A stretch of DNA of 64,000 bases from Lichenostomus cassidix (Eukaryota; Chordata; Aves; Passeriformes; Meliphagidae). The DNA is taken from contig CM039183.1 in the NCBI GenBank assembly GCA_008360975.2, forward strand, positions 76,957,850 to 77,021,849, in the 5' to 3' direction. Position numbers and translations under genes: made by a program. Positions 12,937 through 26,323 of the stretch are shown piece by piece (position 1 is the stretch's first letter; the number at the start of each line of letters is the position of its first letter). The notes beneath the pieces were generated by a model. The model was not told where the DNA came from and ran no database searches. It was given only the letters and a program-made list of their open reading frames with translations.

Positions 12937-15900
12937 AAGTCATAACTCAGCCCTCAGTATATTTTAACTATTTCTCCAAATCTGATGTAATATTGGTTGG
13001 AGTCTCTCCACAATTTGTTGTTCTGGCTACTTGGATATCAGATTCTACTGTAATTCTTTCTCACTTCTCCTCTTCCCTCCCTCTCTCCTTTCTTTAAAAA
13101 AAGAAAAGCATCTGCATATTTCAAAGACATAAACCATTGCCAAGCAATCTGGTGTAGTGGCTTAATATGCTGGCAAATAATTTCACAAGTTGTTTGTGTG
13201 TGTGAAGGCAGTATATTTGAATTTCATTATATTGTGAATGTGACTACGAAGACAGTTATCTGAGCTTATTTAAATCTTAGGAAAGGCCAGACAGCTCCAG
13301 AAATGAAAGAATATTTTTCATTTTTTAATTGGGAGTGCATATTTTTGTTCTTTGCTAATGCTGGTGGCATGGGACATTGCAGTTGCCAAAAGCCTTTTTA
13401 TCCCAGCTTCTGAACATTGCCAATACTTGATGGCCTAAAAAAAGTTTGCAGAAGAAGCAGACTCTTGAAGACTGAGGTAAAAGGGATGTTGCTTTGCACT
13501 GTGTTGCTGGCCTTTTGTGCACTAACTTTCTGTCATTGCCTGTGAACCCCTTCTTCACTTTGGGTGTGTTTATCCGCTGTATGGGTTACTCAGTGGCTCC
13601 ATTTGAGCACTCTCTTCCTTTCCACCTCTGAAGTTTGTATCCTGTACGTCATTTTCCTTAAGGACTTTGATTTTTGTTAATGTCTCTGGCCAAATTTGCT
13701 CAGCTAATCTCTCCTAAGTGTCCCCAGCCTGGTCCCAAGTGTCAGTGTGTGCAGTGCTGTCCTTTTCTCTGACCTTACCAAGGATGGCTTCTCAGAGCCC
13801 TTTGCATCTTCCTTCGTCGTTTGAATACAGATCAGAAATGGACTTTCAAAAGAGCAAGTCATTGCCTGCAGAGCGAGCAGTGGATCTGTTCTTTCTTTAT
13901 GGTGAGATCTGAAAAATCCCACTAGATACATCCTTCAGCTTACAGAGGTGTCTCTGAAGTTTGCACAGCTCAGAAGAGGAGGGAGGTTTTCTCTTGTGAA
14001 TTTTCTCCTTCACCTGATCTGCTTTCCTCCAGCCTATCAAAAGGCATTGCTTCTCTTTCTCTAAAATCTACATCCCTGCCTCACAGAGGCTTCTTCCATT
14101 TGGGTTTTCCTTTCTTACCTTTCTCCACTTTGCTCCTGTCACACCTGGAGATGTCTTATTCCCAGTATGAGGACAGTAGTTATCTTTCCTCTCTCCTACC
14201 AATCCTCATTGCACCTATACCTTAACCCACATTACCTTTGCTCTCAGCATCTCTTTGCTATCTCATGATGTTTTTAATTAAAACTTGTTACAGCCAGTTT
14301 GTTGCAGGGGGGTGAGAAGGCAGGCGTACACACTGTGCAGTTTATGAGAATTCTCCCTGGAGCCTGATGTTTTTGCTATCTGTCTCTAAACCTTACTGTT
14401 TTAATAAAGTTCACTAATATTTTGTGCTGCAACAAATTCATAACCTTCTGTGTTCTGCTCTGGCCATTGCATGGAAACTATTTGCTAGGAGAGGTTCTTG
14501 CTCTCTTTTTTTCTTCCTAGTAATTGTGTTTCTACTCCAGTTTGATCCTCTAGACATTACATTCTTCTGGAGACCTTTAGCATTTAGCATCCAATGGAGC
14601 CTGGTCTTTTATGTCCTTCTGTGCTGTTTCAAATGACTTCTCTCCCTTAAACTGCACATTGTGTACTAAGCTGCCATTTCTTCTAGGGGCTTCCAGGAGA
14701 CTGTTCAGCCCCCATCTCTTTTGCACCTGGCTGGGCTTCTCTGTCCCCATTTAACATTCATGTCAATTCTGCTCAGCAATAAGTGCCTGCACCTTTTGGC
14801 ATTAGAGAATGGCTGGAGAAGAGACTGGAAATGCCACGATTTCTGTTGGAATATTGAAATCCAAGATGAACACTTTTGTGAAAAAGAAAAGGTTCGAGAG
14901 TTCAAAATTAACCAGCTTAATGAGTTCTCTTCCATTTTCTTTAAAATGTAAATACCATAGCATTGTATCAAACTTTTCACATTTACTGTTCATTCTGCTT
15001 TATTGGAAAAGAAGCATAGAAGGTTCTTTATTTGGAAACCAGTCCCTTAACTGGAGCTAATTTTAAGTAAACAACCAGGTCACAATTGCTTCACTGTTTC
15101 CTTTCGTCTGAGTCTTTCATATTTCAGCAAGACTCCTCATCCTCTCTCAAAATTCTATCTTTAGATGAAATTAAGATAATATAAACTGTGAAAGATCTTA
15201 AAGTCCAACAGATTTAAGACAGCCACCTTTGCCTTCTGTCCTTTCTCCCAAAAGCTGGGCAGAGCAAGTAGCTGTGGTTTCCCATTTACATCCCCTTGCT
15301 GGTTTGTGGCTTCAGTACTTCATCTTGTCTACAACTTGGTAGAAAATGTGTGTATAAGGGGTTGTAGTTTACAAGCTGAGGGGTTTTGGGTGACTTCAGG
15401 AGTTCTGGAGATTTTTCTCAGGCAACTGGGGCAGCTTCCCCTGCTCTTCCTCCCTTCATCTGGGTGGGATGCACGAGGTGTATCCTTGGTTTGCTTAATT
15501 CAGAGAAAGGGCTTCAAGCTAAGCCTCTCACCAGGCATGCACCCTGCCTTGTGGAATTTCAGCTGGTGCCTTTATTTCCTGGTGTTTAGCTCTGAATCCA
15601 ACACGGAACAACTCGAGCAGTTTGGAGATGGGCAGCAGAATGCAGAGGTTGCCAGCACGCTCACCTGGTTCACAGAGAGCAAAGTTTGGGTCCTTCACCT
15701 GCACCAAATGGAGCAGGATGTCAGCCTTGCTTTTGAACCTCTGTGATCTTAGACACACATATATGCTCTGGCTGTTTGGGATGTAAGGCACATCCTTCTT
15801 TTCTCTGTACCTGCAGGTCACCTGTGCTAAAACTGGTACACACATCTCACCAACAAAATTTTGGAGGGAGGAAATAATACTATTCCTTTTAAAAACATTG

Positions 15901-18900
15901 TCTGTCACTGATTAACACCGTGTTTTTCCCCTTGTTTTCTTTTGTTGTTCAGGTTGTTGGCTGCTGGATGCTGGGGGGTGTCACATAGGAGCCATTTGCC
16001 TACAAATTGGAACAGTCCAGCCCTTATCCTGCTAGTGTGCAAACGGTATGTTAATTAACATAAATAACCATGTAGCTGTGCCTTCTTGCTAATTAAGGTT
16101 CAACTTGCCAAAGATGTGATCATGTTACATAAGAACAAAATCTGGTTCATTACTTGCATGCCCTAGTTTACCCCATAGCTGATAGTGCCTTGCTCTATCT
16201 AGAAAATAACATCTCTTATTTGCTCCTCTCATGTGTCTGTGCTCATTCCTGATCCCTCACACAGAGAAAATTCTGACTGAAATGAATGCAAGTTTTCCTG
16301 AATTAGGAGTGACAGCATATGTGCCATTTTTAGCCCAGGAGTAGCACAGCTTTGGAGATGGAGTAGTAAACCAGTAAATAGGATAGGGGTAACATTGCCT
16401 TCGCATTCTTCTCAACATGTGTTTTTTCCTTGCTTGGCGTTACTGAGTCTGAGAGTACCATTTCTCAGTCTGCACATTTCTTTTTCCAAGGCTTGGAAAC
16501 CTTGTTCTGTCCTCGAAGCAGTATTGTTCGTCACCATATGGGATAAGGTAATTATTAGCCATATAAATTTTCATTTTATAGGACAGTTCGAATTCCTGGA
16601 GGCCAACAGTTACCATGGTAGATCTCATTTCTCTCACAGTTTTATAGCTGACTGCGTATGTGTATAAATTACTGCTGTTTCTCCTGTGGTAGTACTTTGT
16701 GGAGACAGTTTGAGAGGAGTCCCAGTGTATTGGGCACTATGCAAACTTTTCAGGAGATAATGCCCTTCTCTGAATTACCTAGAACTTTAAAATGTGTAAA
16801 AAAGGAGAAGGCATTTATCTATTTTTTGCATTCCAGAACTGTTTGAATTCTTCCTACTTGTCCTTTAGCCTGTTCTTAATTAACTATGATCATTATAGAA
16901 GAAATGTATAGACATGGAGATCAAAATATTTTCTACAATGGAATCCAGAAAGGTTTGATTGTGGATTTCTCTTTCTTGTTTTGATTCCTTTTCTTGCTAT
17001 GTCAACATTTTTACAGTTATCAGTAGCATCATTGTATTGCTCATAATTACTTTCTGAGGAAGAGCATAAATACTCACTGTTTCTATTCAGACTATTAAAA
17101 TTATTCTATCAATCATCCTGGTTTGAAAATTTTAACAAATTCAGTTCTTTTTATAGACAATGATAAAAACTTTCCAGCTCTTCTTCTACCCCAGAATAGC
17201 AGTAGAAGATAGGTAATACCATTTTAATGAAGTCCTGTTCTTGTTCACCAGGTGAATTGGTCTTGCGGACCAACAAGAAGTCCAGAGGAGGTATAATTCT
17301 CCCTGTTGTCCTTGATGATGCATTACCAGCGTCTTATGTACTATGTAATTTTATTTTACTTAGAGTGTATTTATATTCTGATATCCAAGAATCTTTTAGG
17401 GCTATATGTAACCACACAGTGGAGGGCAGTAGTAAGACTTGCCCCTTCTACTCTTCACTAATTCTTTTACTTTGAAGGCAAAGCCTTACCAAGTTGTGTC
17501 TTCAATCTTCAGGTGATGTTTACCGTCTCATATGTTTGATCCCTGGTAAAGTAGGCAGGGAAAAAGGGCTGGAGGAAGTTGAATGCATGTCTCTGCAGTC
17601 AGCTAAGCTGGGAGTTTGTCAAAGCCACTCCATCTAGTGGCAGTCGCTTCACACAACTGGTCTGGCAGTGCCCATCAACAGCTGCCAGATGATGGGAGAA
17701 AGATCCAAAATGGTGTTGTGCTATGACTGTTCTGGCCTGGTCTTCAAGATAAAAGATGCTTGAAAATCTTACCTATTGTTTAATTCTTATCCGCAGTCAT
17801 AGTTCAGTACTTGCTGTGAATTGCTGCACGCAGTCATGGAAATGCATCAAAAACTTCGAGTGCCAGTGTTGGTGCAGACTCTCCTTCATATTTAATCAAT
17901 GTTTCAGTCTTTTAAAAGCTGTCTTAGAATGACTGAGGTAGTAGAGCTCATTTATGGAGGGGGTGAAGCTGAGAGCTTTAAAAACTCAAAGAAGTTGGAG
18001 AAGTGGATTCTGGCAGGGCAGGAGAGTTCTTGGCAGGGCAGAGAGGCTCTCCCTTACTGCCACCCTGCCCATGAGGGGAGCTTTCTGCAGCACACAGCTG
18101 CCACTCCAGCCCCATGCAGACAGGATGAATCGCCATGGGGGATGCTTGTTCTCTGGGGAGGCTGTGAAAAGCCAGAGGGACTCCTGGAGTATTTCATGTG
18201 GAGATGGTCATGGCTCTTGGGCAGTGTGGGTTTGGATCCTGGGCAGGATGGGTTTGGGTGAAGATGAAGCCAATGGCAAAGAGCAGTGTGGCTGCATGGC
18301 ACAGGGTGTCTGTTTTTGTGGGCAGTGCCTGCTCAGCACTCCAGGTTTGGACAGAAGAGCTCAGAGCCAAAATGTGTGTGGCACTGGCATGTGCACCTGA
18401 CCATATGAAAAGACCAAGAGCAAGACCATTGCTTCTGCCAGTGGCTTTTCTTTCTATGTCAAATCATGCAGCACCTGTGACCTGATAACTGCAAAGACCA
18501 GTTATACCAAAGACCCCATCTTGTTTTCACAAGACTGCTATGGAAAACCTCGCTGAGCTCTTCAGTGCATTTCAGTAGTGAGCTTATACTGGGATAAGCT
18601 AGTATCTAAATTAAAATAAATTAATTTCCTGTAAAGTGTAATTCCAGATCAAGCAAATGGTTGTTTTACTGCAACTTTAATAAAAATCAACTGCAGCTTG
18701 AATAGGTGCATGCACACATACTGCTAGAAATTTCCAATTAGGATATTCCCAGCAGCAAACAAAAACAAAATTAATGTCAGCAGCATCCCCCAAAGCCTAA
18801 ACTACACTACTAATGAACTCCCAAGTACTCTTAAAGAAAACTCTCTTTGCAGAGACAATAAGGTAAAAATTACTGTAATAATCTCAATGTAAAAATACAG

Positions 18901-20051
18901 AGGAAAAAAAATCATTGACATTCAAAGTAAGACTTACCTCTCCTGATCCCATTAATCGTGTTGTTAGCATAGCATATGCATGCATAGTGATGTTGTCACA
19001 TAACTCACTGCCGCCTTCAAAAGAGCACACAAGAATTCATGTTCTTTCATTTGTATTTCAAATAAAGGTAGGGGTTGCATGGCACCTAATTCTGAGGAAG
19101 TCTATACTTGACATGACTCCAGCAGGGACCAGCTACCTCATAAAAATTTGTTTGTGTGTCTAGCAGTAGTGCTCACTTGAATACAATTTATGAAGCTTTC
19201 CTCACGCATCATCTTCTCAACATGGGGCTGTGGCTTTACTCATTAAAATAGTTGTCTTTATTCTGTCAAAAATAGGCTTGAATAGCAGAGGATGCCACAG
19301 CAATCTTTACATATTTATAGAATGACTTATTTAATATTTTTGGGTAGTTTTCAAATTAATAACACATTCTTCACTTGGGTTTTAAAATGGTGTTACAATG
19401 CCGAGTTTAAGTTGCCCTACTTCATCCAAAGCAGATTTGTCAGCAGTCATCTTTGCAGCATGTAACATCTGCAAATTCTCTAGGAACAGCTGTAAAACAC
19501 CTTCTGGAAGAAAAGTACCTGCTGTATTAGAGGATTGCTGTTCATTTTTAATGTATGCTTCAGTGACATTTCCCTCCGTCACTGCTCACGCCCTCAAAAT
19601 TAAATTCCTTAATATTGTCTGTCTGTCTAATAATTGTTATTTGCTGAGCAAACAGCGTTTGCAAAAGCTGACTCAGCCAGTATATTTTGTGTGTTGAGAC
19701 TATACCGATAGGGATTGTTTGTACTCATACTTTTTTGCAGCACTGGACTTGCAGTGTCTTCTGAAGGTCTAGGTTCATATATTCCCCTTAATAATCAATG
19801 TTTAGGCCTGCTTAATCAAAGGCAAAACTTAAAAGAGCTTTGAAAAAAACTCTTGGGAGTTCAGATGCTATAAAGGTAGTATAAATATATAATCAGCCAA
19901 GTGATCTCTGCTTCTTTTGGAAGTGCTCATGGTTTCACATATTTTTATGTACTAGTATTGTTGTAGAGAGGCATCCTTTTCTTCTTTCCTGTAGTTTTCA
20001 TGGGAAAAGAGAACTGTGGTACCTACTGTGCAAGTCTTCTCTTCAGGAGTT

Positions 20052-20105
20052 GAGGTGATCAGTACTCTGATTTTGGCAGAGGTGATCAGTACTCTGATTT
20101 TGGCA
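20052..20105. repeat. 27-bp tandem duplication
   Basis: Two identical adjacent copies of a 27-bp unit beginning GAGGTGATCAGTACTC; the second begins at 20079 and the match runs on for two bases beyond it. It lies in the presumed CNR1 intron, about 1.5 kb before the coding exon. Confidence 0.95.
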
Positions 20106-20503
20106 GATAAACTTCTGTAGCCTTTCTGACCATTTATTGTCAGTTGTGTAAAGTGAACAGCTTAAGTCAGTACAAGCCTATATAGAGCATTTGGGATTTC
20201 TTGAGTGCAACGATTTCCTCCGTACTAAAAGCAAGAAGCTTGGTTTGCTCCTGTTGTGATTAATCATGGAGATGTCCCATAGCAGATGCAGAATATTTGT
20301 AGCACACGGAAGAAGTGATTGTGGCTCTTGTATTCATACCACTCTCATCCACTGAGGTGGTGGAAGGGAGCCCTAAAGCAGATGTTCAGTCCATAATCAA
20401 GGCATTTTCTGTGGGCAAAGTAATGTAAAGGACTACAGTATAACCATAGCTGTAAGACTTTCCCTACATGTTGATGCTTGGTCAGGTGCTGATGGGAGTC
20501 CTC

Positions 20504-20530
20504 TCCCAAGGGAACCCTGACCAGGGTTCC
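20504..20530. promoter_or_regulatory. Candidate EBF-type site beside a 20-bp palindrome
   Basis: TCCCAAGGGA at 20504-20513 matches the palindromic EBF/COE consensus TCCCNNGGGA. It overlaps GGAACCCTG-AC-CAGGGTTCC at 20511-20530, an inverted repeat with 9-bp arms and a 2-base centre. Position in the presumed CNR1 intron makes an enhancer possible, but function is a guess. Confidence 0.2.
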
Positions 20531-21607
20531 TGACCATTACTTCCCTGCAACTAATCACCATCCATGAGCAAAGGCTGTACTTGACAGAACTCAGAGACCA
20601 CTGGCTACCTGGGGACCTTCTGCTGCATCCCTCCAGTTTTGGAGGGGACAGAATGTTACATTACAAGTTACGTTACAATGCTTCTCACAGAAGCCATGGC
20701 TCCTGGTCTCTTTTGTCTGGAGTTTTGGCCACTGCCGCACCCTGATCTGAACTTGGTGCCATGTTTATCTAGGCAAGCTTGAAATGCCCTGATTGAGGCT
20801 TCTGATCTGGACCAAGCAGATCACTGATTCTCCCACTGACTTAACAGTGCTGGTCACCTTTCCTGAAACTGGACAGAGCTGGGTAACAACCCACATCTCT
20901 CATATTGCTCAAGCATCCCAGTTACCTTAGTTTGCTTAGCAGAAGGAAGGAATAGAGTAATCTTTGTATATTAATGTAATGAAGCTGTGTATTTATAGGT
21001 TAAATACCTTGCTAACAAATTTGCAGTAGCAAACTCAGGATGTTAGTAGACCTCAGATTGCTATAGCAGGATATTAGTAATATAACGGTATACTGAGTGA
21101 ACTGTGAAATTTGGAATGCATGGCTCTGTCCCCATAGCCTCTCTGTTGTCAATTTTTCAAAACCCTCAGTGCCTTTTGAAAGAAAAACAATGAAGGGGCG
21201 ACTCAGTTCAGTGCTGCTCCTGCAGTGGCACTTGGTATTATCTCAATGAACCAAGCCCAAGGAATATTGGTCTGCAAGGTACTTTGCAATCAGAAGCCCA
21301 GAAAAATATCTTTCTGATGGAGCAGCTCAGAAGGTTTTGATGAGAAATGAAAATTACTTTCCTGTGAAACATTCAATTCCCTTTGCCTCTGTTTTTCATG
21401 TCACTTCTTAGTGTAATTCAGTTTTAGTGAAATCCAGGTGATTTCTTTCTAAGTGCTCGACCCACCCTGATTTCCCACAGTGGCAAAATCTAGACCTGCA
21501 CTGAATACCAGAGAAGGGCTGATTTTGTTTGACACAATTCAGCGAAGTTGTTTCTGGGGTTTCTCTCCCTGTTTATGTTAATGAAGTCTGATCTTTTCCC
21601 CATATAG

Positions 21608-21668
21608 GGTTTCCTCCGATGCATTTTTCCATCCCCCAAGTTGCTCTGAAACCAACAAGACTGGGGTT
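21608..21668 (+). promoter_or_regulatory. CNR1: CNR1 coding-exon 5'UTR with overlapping uORF
   Basis: The acceptor ending at 21607 is preceded by a pyrimidine run and a TTAAT branch-like site. The leader holds an ATG at 21619-21621 in a weak context (C at -3, C at +4), opening a 17-residue frame that ends with TGA at 21670-21672. That stop overlaps the receptor start codon at 21669-21671 as ATGA. Leaky scanning or reinitiation could therefore set CNR1 output. The overlap is directly visible; its effect is inferred. Confidence 0.7.
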
Positions 21669-23090
21669 ATGAAGTCAATTCTAGATGGCCTCGCAGATAC
21701 AACTTTCCGAACAATCACAACAGATCTCCTTTACGTGGGCTCCAACGATATCCAGTACGAAGACATGAAGGGCGACATGGCATCCAAGCTGGGGTACTAT
21801 CCCCAGAAGTTCCCCCTTTCTTCCTTCAGGGGTGATCCTTTCCAAGAAAAAATGACTGGAGGAGAGGATGCCCTGTTGAGCATTATTCCCTCAGAGCAGG
21901 TCAACATCACAGAGTTTTACAACAAGTCCCTGTCCACTTTCAAGGATAATGAGGAGAATATACAGTGCGGGGAGAACTTTATGGATATGGAGTGCTTTAT
22001 GATCCTGAACCCCAGCCAGCAGCTGGCCATCGCCGTGCTGTCACTCACCCTAGGCACATTCACAGTCCTAGAGAACCTCCTCGTCCTGTGTGTCATCCTC
22101 CACTCCCGAAGCCTCCGGTGTAGACCCTCCTATCATTTCATTGGCAGCCTGGCAGTGGCCGATCTCCTGGGCAGCGTGATTTTTGTCTACAGTTTTGTGG
22201 ATTTCCATGTTTTCCACCGGAAGGATAGCCCCAATGTCTTCTTGTTCAAACTGGGTGGAGTTACAGCCTCCTTCACGGCATCTGTAGGTAGCCTTTTCCT
22301 CACGGCAATAGACCGGTACATCTCTATACACAGGCCACTAGCTTACAAAAGGATTGTTACCCGACCAAAAGCTGTCGTAGCATTTTGTGTGATGTGGACC
22401 ATCGCTATTGTAATAGCCGTTCTTCCTCTGCTCGGCTGGAACTGCAAAAAGCTGAATTCCGTTTGTTCAGACATATTCCCTCTCATCGATGAGACGTACC
22501 TGATGTTCTGGATCGGGGTCACCAGCGTCCTCTTGTTGTTCATTGTCTATGCCTACATGTACATTCTGTGGAAGGCTCACAGCCACGCTGTTCGCATGCT
22601 GCAGCGAGGCACGCAGAAAAGCATCATCGTTCAGTCGACGGAGGATGGTAAGGTACAGATCACTAGGCCTGATCAAACTCGTATGGACATCAGGTTAGCC
22701 AAAACCTTGGTCCTTATCCTAGTCGTTTTAATCATATGCTGGGGCCCTCTCCTCGCCATCATGGTGTACGATGTCTTTGGGAAAATGAACAAGCTCATCA
22801 AGACTATCTTTGCCTTCTGTAGCATGCTCTGTTTGCTGAATTCAACAGTGAATCCCATCATCTACGCTCTGAGGAGCAAGGACTTGCGACACGCCTTCCG
22901 CAGCATGTTCCCCTCCTGCGAAGGGACTGCGCAGCCCCTGGATAACAGCATGGAGTCTGACTGCCAGCACAAACACACCAACAACGCAGGCAACGTGCAC
23001 AGGGCTGCCGAGAGCTGCATTAAGAGCACAGTTAAGATTGCCAAAGTTACCATGTCTGTCTCCACGGACACAACTGCTGAAGCGTTGTAA
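21669..23090 (+). CDS. CNR1: Cannabinoid receptor 1 (class A GPCR)
   Basis: Encodes 473 residues in one exon, ending with TAA at 23088-23090. CB1 is the Gi/o-coupled receptor for anandamide and 2-AG, acting mostly at presynaptic terminals. The long N-terminus (about 1-117) lacks a signal peptide and has N-glycosylation sequons at N79 and N85. Seven membrane helices follow. Class A landmarks are intact: D165 in LAVAD (TM2), DRY at 215-217, CWGP at 357-360 (TM6) and NPIIY at 395-399 (TM7). K194 matches the ligand-binding lysine of mammalian CB1. C259 and C266 are the second-loop cysteines, and C417 in FPSCEG is the known palmitoylation position. The C-terminal tail ends in TTAEAL. The start is chosen because [17 protein letters not shown] matches the vertebrate CB1 N-terminus and has G at -3. 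No lesion is seen. Confidence 0.99.
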   Translation: MKSILDGLADTTFRTITTDLLYVGSNDIQYEDMKGDMASKLGYYPQKFPLSSFRGDPFQEKMTGGEDALLSIIPSEQVNITEFYNKSLSTFKDNEENIQCGENFMDMECFMILNPSQQLAIAVLSLTLGTFTVLENLLVLCVILHSRSLRCRPSYHFIGSLAVADLLGSVIFVYSFVDFHVFHRKDSPNVFLFKLGGVTASFTASVGSLFLTAIDRYISIHRPLAYKRIVTRPKAVVAFCVMWTIAIVIAVLPLLGWNCKKLNSVCSDIFPLIDETYLMFWIGVTSVLLLFIVYAYMYILWKAHSHAVRMLQRGTQKSIIVQSTEDGKVQITRPDQTRMDIRLAKTLVLILVVLIICWGPLLAIMVYDVFGKMNKLIKTIFAFCSMLCLLNSTVNPIIYALRSKDLRHAFRSMFPSCEGTAQPLDNSMESDCQHKHTNNAGNVHRAAESCIKSTVKIAKVTMSVSTDTTAEAL

Positions 23091-24281
23091 GTCAGAGACT
23101 TCTCAGCGTTGTGGGAAAAGGAGTTTAAGTTTAAAAAAAATAATAAAAAATATCAACAACAGAGAAAACCAAACCCATGGCTTAATGTGTTTGTACCCTC
23201 TTGTAATATTTTTTGGTTTGTCATTGTAAGCTGAGCGATGATTGTGTTAAGAGCATTACCATCAGCCAGTTCTTCAGGTTTTACAATTAGGGATTCTAGT
23301 TAAATTTTCACAAGTTTTTCTCAAAAGGTGTTTACTGAATAATAATGTTTCCTGAAAGAGCACAGAGAAAATACCAGATTAGCAATCGTTACTTTGGGGG
23401 TGTGAAGAAGAATTGTGAAACCTAATTGAAAAATAACGCATCCTAAACCAATACCATCAAATAAGAAAAAAAGCCTTGTAATCATGCTGTTCATTTCAAT
23501 GTGAAATGTATTTCATGTTTCTAAGTAATAGGAGTTTCTGATTTTTTCCAGAAGCAGCAGTGCTGAGTTTAAAGGTTTTGTAAAACGTGTTGTGTCCTGT
23601 GAATTGTGTGCTGTTTTATTATGTGTTATTGATATTTGTCTGATTAAACAAAGTGATACGGTAGAATTCTGTGGAAATAACGTGAAACGTGATATGTAAA
23701 CCCCATTGAAAACACTTACTGTATTTGAAGAATTCCTATCAGATATTTTGGAAATTTTTCACTTTTAGTGGTCTTCTGTGGACTTAGAGGAGAGGCTTTG
23801 TGTTCTTCTACTAAAATTATTTCCCCACTACCTTTTACTTTCACATGCATATGAGACTAACAGCAACAGAGGAATAGAGGAGGAATGTGAGAAAAGAATG
23901 CACTGGTTCAGACTTTAAAATACCACTGCGTTTATACAGAAGGATGTCTATGGTTGCACAGACTACTGCCCTGCTCTTGGGCATTGTGTGAATACGAACG
24001 CTGAAAAGCAAAGGTCCCGGATATTGGCTCCTTTAATGGCCATCTGGTTTTAAGCCATGTGCTGGTGTTGGACCACTGAAGACAGCATGTGTCAGACTCA
24101 ATGTGTGATGTTATCACTGTGCAGTCGATGTATACTTGAAGTGTGTCACATTCCTGTATCCCAGGTCTAAGCAGATTCAGAGCCTGAGATGCTAGACTCC
24201 CGTCTTCACTAAAAGAGGAGGAAATATTGTCAGACTTAGACATTTTCTTATTGTGTGAGCGTGTATATAGGTAAATATCTC

Positions 24282-24320
24282 TGTGTGTGTACGTGTGTGT
24301 GTGCGTGTGTGTGTGTGTGT
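24282..24320. repeat. (GT)n microsatellite in CNR1 3'UTR
   Basis: About 19 GT units broken only by two GT-to-CG-type interruptions (TACGTG and TGCGTG). In RNA this is a UG repeat, a type of sequence bound by CELF and TDP-43 proteins. Confidence 0.9.
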
Positions 24321-25920
24321 AAGTATACTAATCAGTGTGAGTCATGGTAGCATAGCTAAGATAGGACACTATGACCAAATGTAACTGTATTTCTTGTTGC
24401 ACGCTTTGCACACGAATTCTGTTTCTAAAATTGAGTTCTTCCAATTGATTACTGATGAAAGTACCGTATTAAGAGCATCTCAATCCACGCTGAGATGTGT
24501 ATCCATGTGCTAGAGGAAGCAACCTTTCAGTTGCACTTGAGAGTAAAGGGAAACAAGAGGCAGAGTATGGAATGAGCCCTCACTGACAAATGCTGTGGCT
24601 GTTGATGGTGTTCTTGAAGACTGAGAAAGCCAGGAGTAAATGGTAGTTTGTTTTAAGGCTGTCAGTATTCAAATCTGATAGCTTGCAGTTAGGTGAGTCT
24701 TACTGAAACCACTGACAAAGTTTGACACTACCAGGAAGAAGTAATTGAAGGAAAATAGTGACTCTGTTCCATGGTGGGATAGTTTCTGCAGCCTGGGACT
24801 GTCATAAGGAACATACTACCAGATAGTCTTTGAGGCATGGGTATTCTGAGTCATAAGGTCTGGGGTCCTCTTCTCTGTGGCCTTGCTTTTTCAGACCGTT
24901 TCCTCACCCTTCTGGCTGATTTCTGCCAAAATAGCTGCAAACAGAGCTTAGTCCTTCAGCTGCCTGACACTTGCCACAGCAGGGGTGACTTTCTCCCTGG
25001 CACAGGGCGAGTGGAGCCAAATCCTTACTGCCCTGCCACCTATCTCTGTGCTTACATATGGAGAGAGAGGGAGTAACAGCCCAGGATCTCTGGCTCCCTC
25101 AGTGCAGGCCAGAGAGGCTAGTTGGATGAACACCCAGCCCCTTTCAGCCAGGGGCTCTGTGGGGGTGCAAGTGGCTCAAAGTTTAGGCTTGGTGAAGGGT
25201 AACAACGTGTTTTAAAGGTAAGATCAGATCAGGTGAGGTGTGGAGAAAGAGCTGGAAGAGACAAGGGTACTTTCCTCCTCCACTCACCTCCCCTGCAGCT
25301 TACCTGCATGGCAGGACAGGGCACTGTGCTCTCGAGTGGCCCACTGCAGTCAGCCAAAACCAGTGGATTGCAGAGGATTCCCAGAGGATGTACAGGTCCT
25401 CCTGAAAGATCTTATGTCTAGGTCTAGTCCATTCTAAAGCAGTCCTCTTGAAAGAGCAGGGGAAAGCCCATTTGAAACGTAAGGATATTTTAAGAGCCAT
25501 TTTTGAAACTGTCTTCTTGTGAATTAAATGCAAACTTAGTGGACTTTCGTTGTGCATTCAAGTTCTAAATTTTACGATAAATCATGGGACAATGGGGCTG
25601 TCTTGGCACTTAACTTGGTGCTTACTGATATAATAAGAAATAGCATCCTGTGAAACGTTATCGTCTATCATCAGTATCTTCATTTGCATAATGAGTTTTT
25701 CTAAAGCTCTGGGAACTGCATCGGTTCACTTAGAACCATTTATTAGAGAGTTGGCAACAATTTCCTTACATGTTGCACACTAAGTAGAGCTATTCTTTCA
25801 TTAGAAAAATCTGCTGCCGTTCCAAGATAAGCTGTACTTAAACTTCAGCTTTAGGTATTTGTAATTTGCAGTTGCCTACCTTCACTTAGTGTTAGCACAG
25901 CCAAACGATTCCATGGCCAC

Positions 25921-25971
25921 CCACACCACCACCATCCCCATCATCATCATCATCATCCACCCACCACCACT
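25921..25971. repeat. CCA/ATC-rich low-complexity stretch
   Basis: ACC units, then six ATC units, then CCA units, in the CNR1 3'UTR. Confidence 0.85.
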
Positions 25972-26205
25972 AGTTGCAGTTACGTGTGTGTACCAACTCC
26001 AAGTGTCACATATCTACCAAGAAGACCATCTATGTCACGTGTGCAGAGTTAGATTCTCGACAGTCTAATTGTATATTTGTATAATAGAATCTCGATGCTG
26101 TGCAGTCACTATCCACATCTTGCACTGGCCTTTTCGATGAAAATCTTAGTGTGTCTATTGTGAGATAGACAGCGCATTCTACCTGCTGTTATTGGGCTGA
26201 ATGTA

Positions 26206-26213
26206 TGTAAATA
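26206..26213 (+). promoter_or_regulatory. Pumilio recognition element in CNR1 3'UTR
   Basis: TGTAAATA is an exact match to UGUANAUA. TGTATAAT variants at about 26075 and 26572 could be additional sites. Binding is inferred. Confidence 0.35.
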
Positions 26214-26317
26214 AGTGAAAAAAAAAAGTCATCTTTACAAGCAGTGGCCTAAAAAGTCTGTAATTGTAGACTAGGAAAATTGTTGAAGTTGCTGTGACAT
26301 CTCAAATACTACCTTTG

Positions 26318-26323
26318 AATAAA
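26318..26323 (+). terminator. CNR1: Proximal AATAAA poly(A) signal of CNR1
   Basis: Canonical hexamer about 3.2 kb into the 3'UTR, followed by a GGGTCTCTTGGGATG stretch that could act as the downstream element. It would give a slightly shorter transcript than the 26711 signal. Confidence 0.4.

Larger units (their letters stand above)
8730..21607 (+). other. CNR1: CNR1 intron 1 (inferred)
   Basis: Bounded by the donor at 8730-8731 and the acceptor CTTTTCCCCATATAG ending at 21607. The interior shows no gene or clear transposon. Simple repeats inside are a GGTT-rich run near 9465-9490, (TA)8 at 12921-12936 and a 27-bp tandem duplication at 20052-20105. Alternative 5' exons, known for mammalian CNR1, are possible but I cannot point to one. 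Confidence 0.55.

Noticed and set aside
22068..23071. Minus-strand frames inside CNR1
   Set aside because: Shadows of the receptor coding sequence on the other strand.
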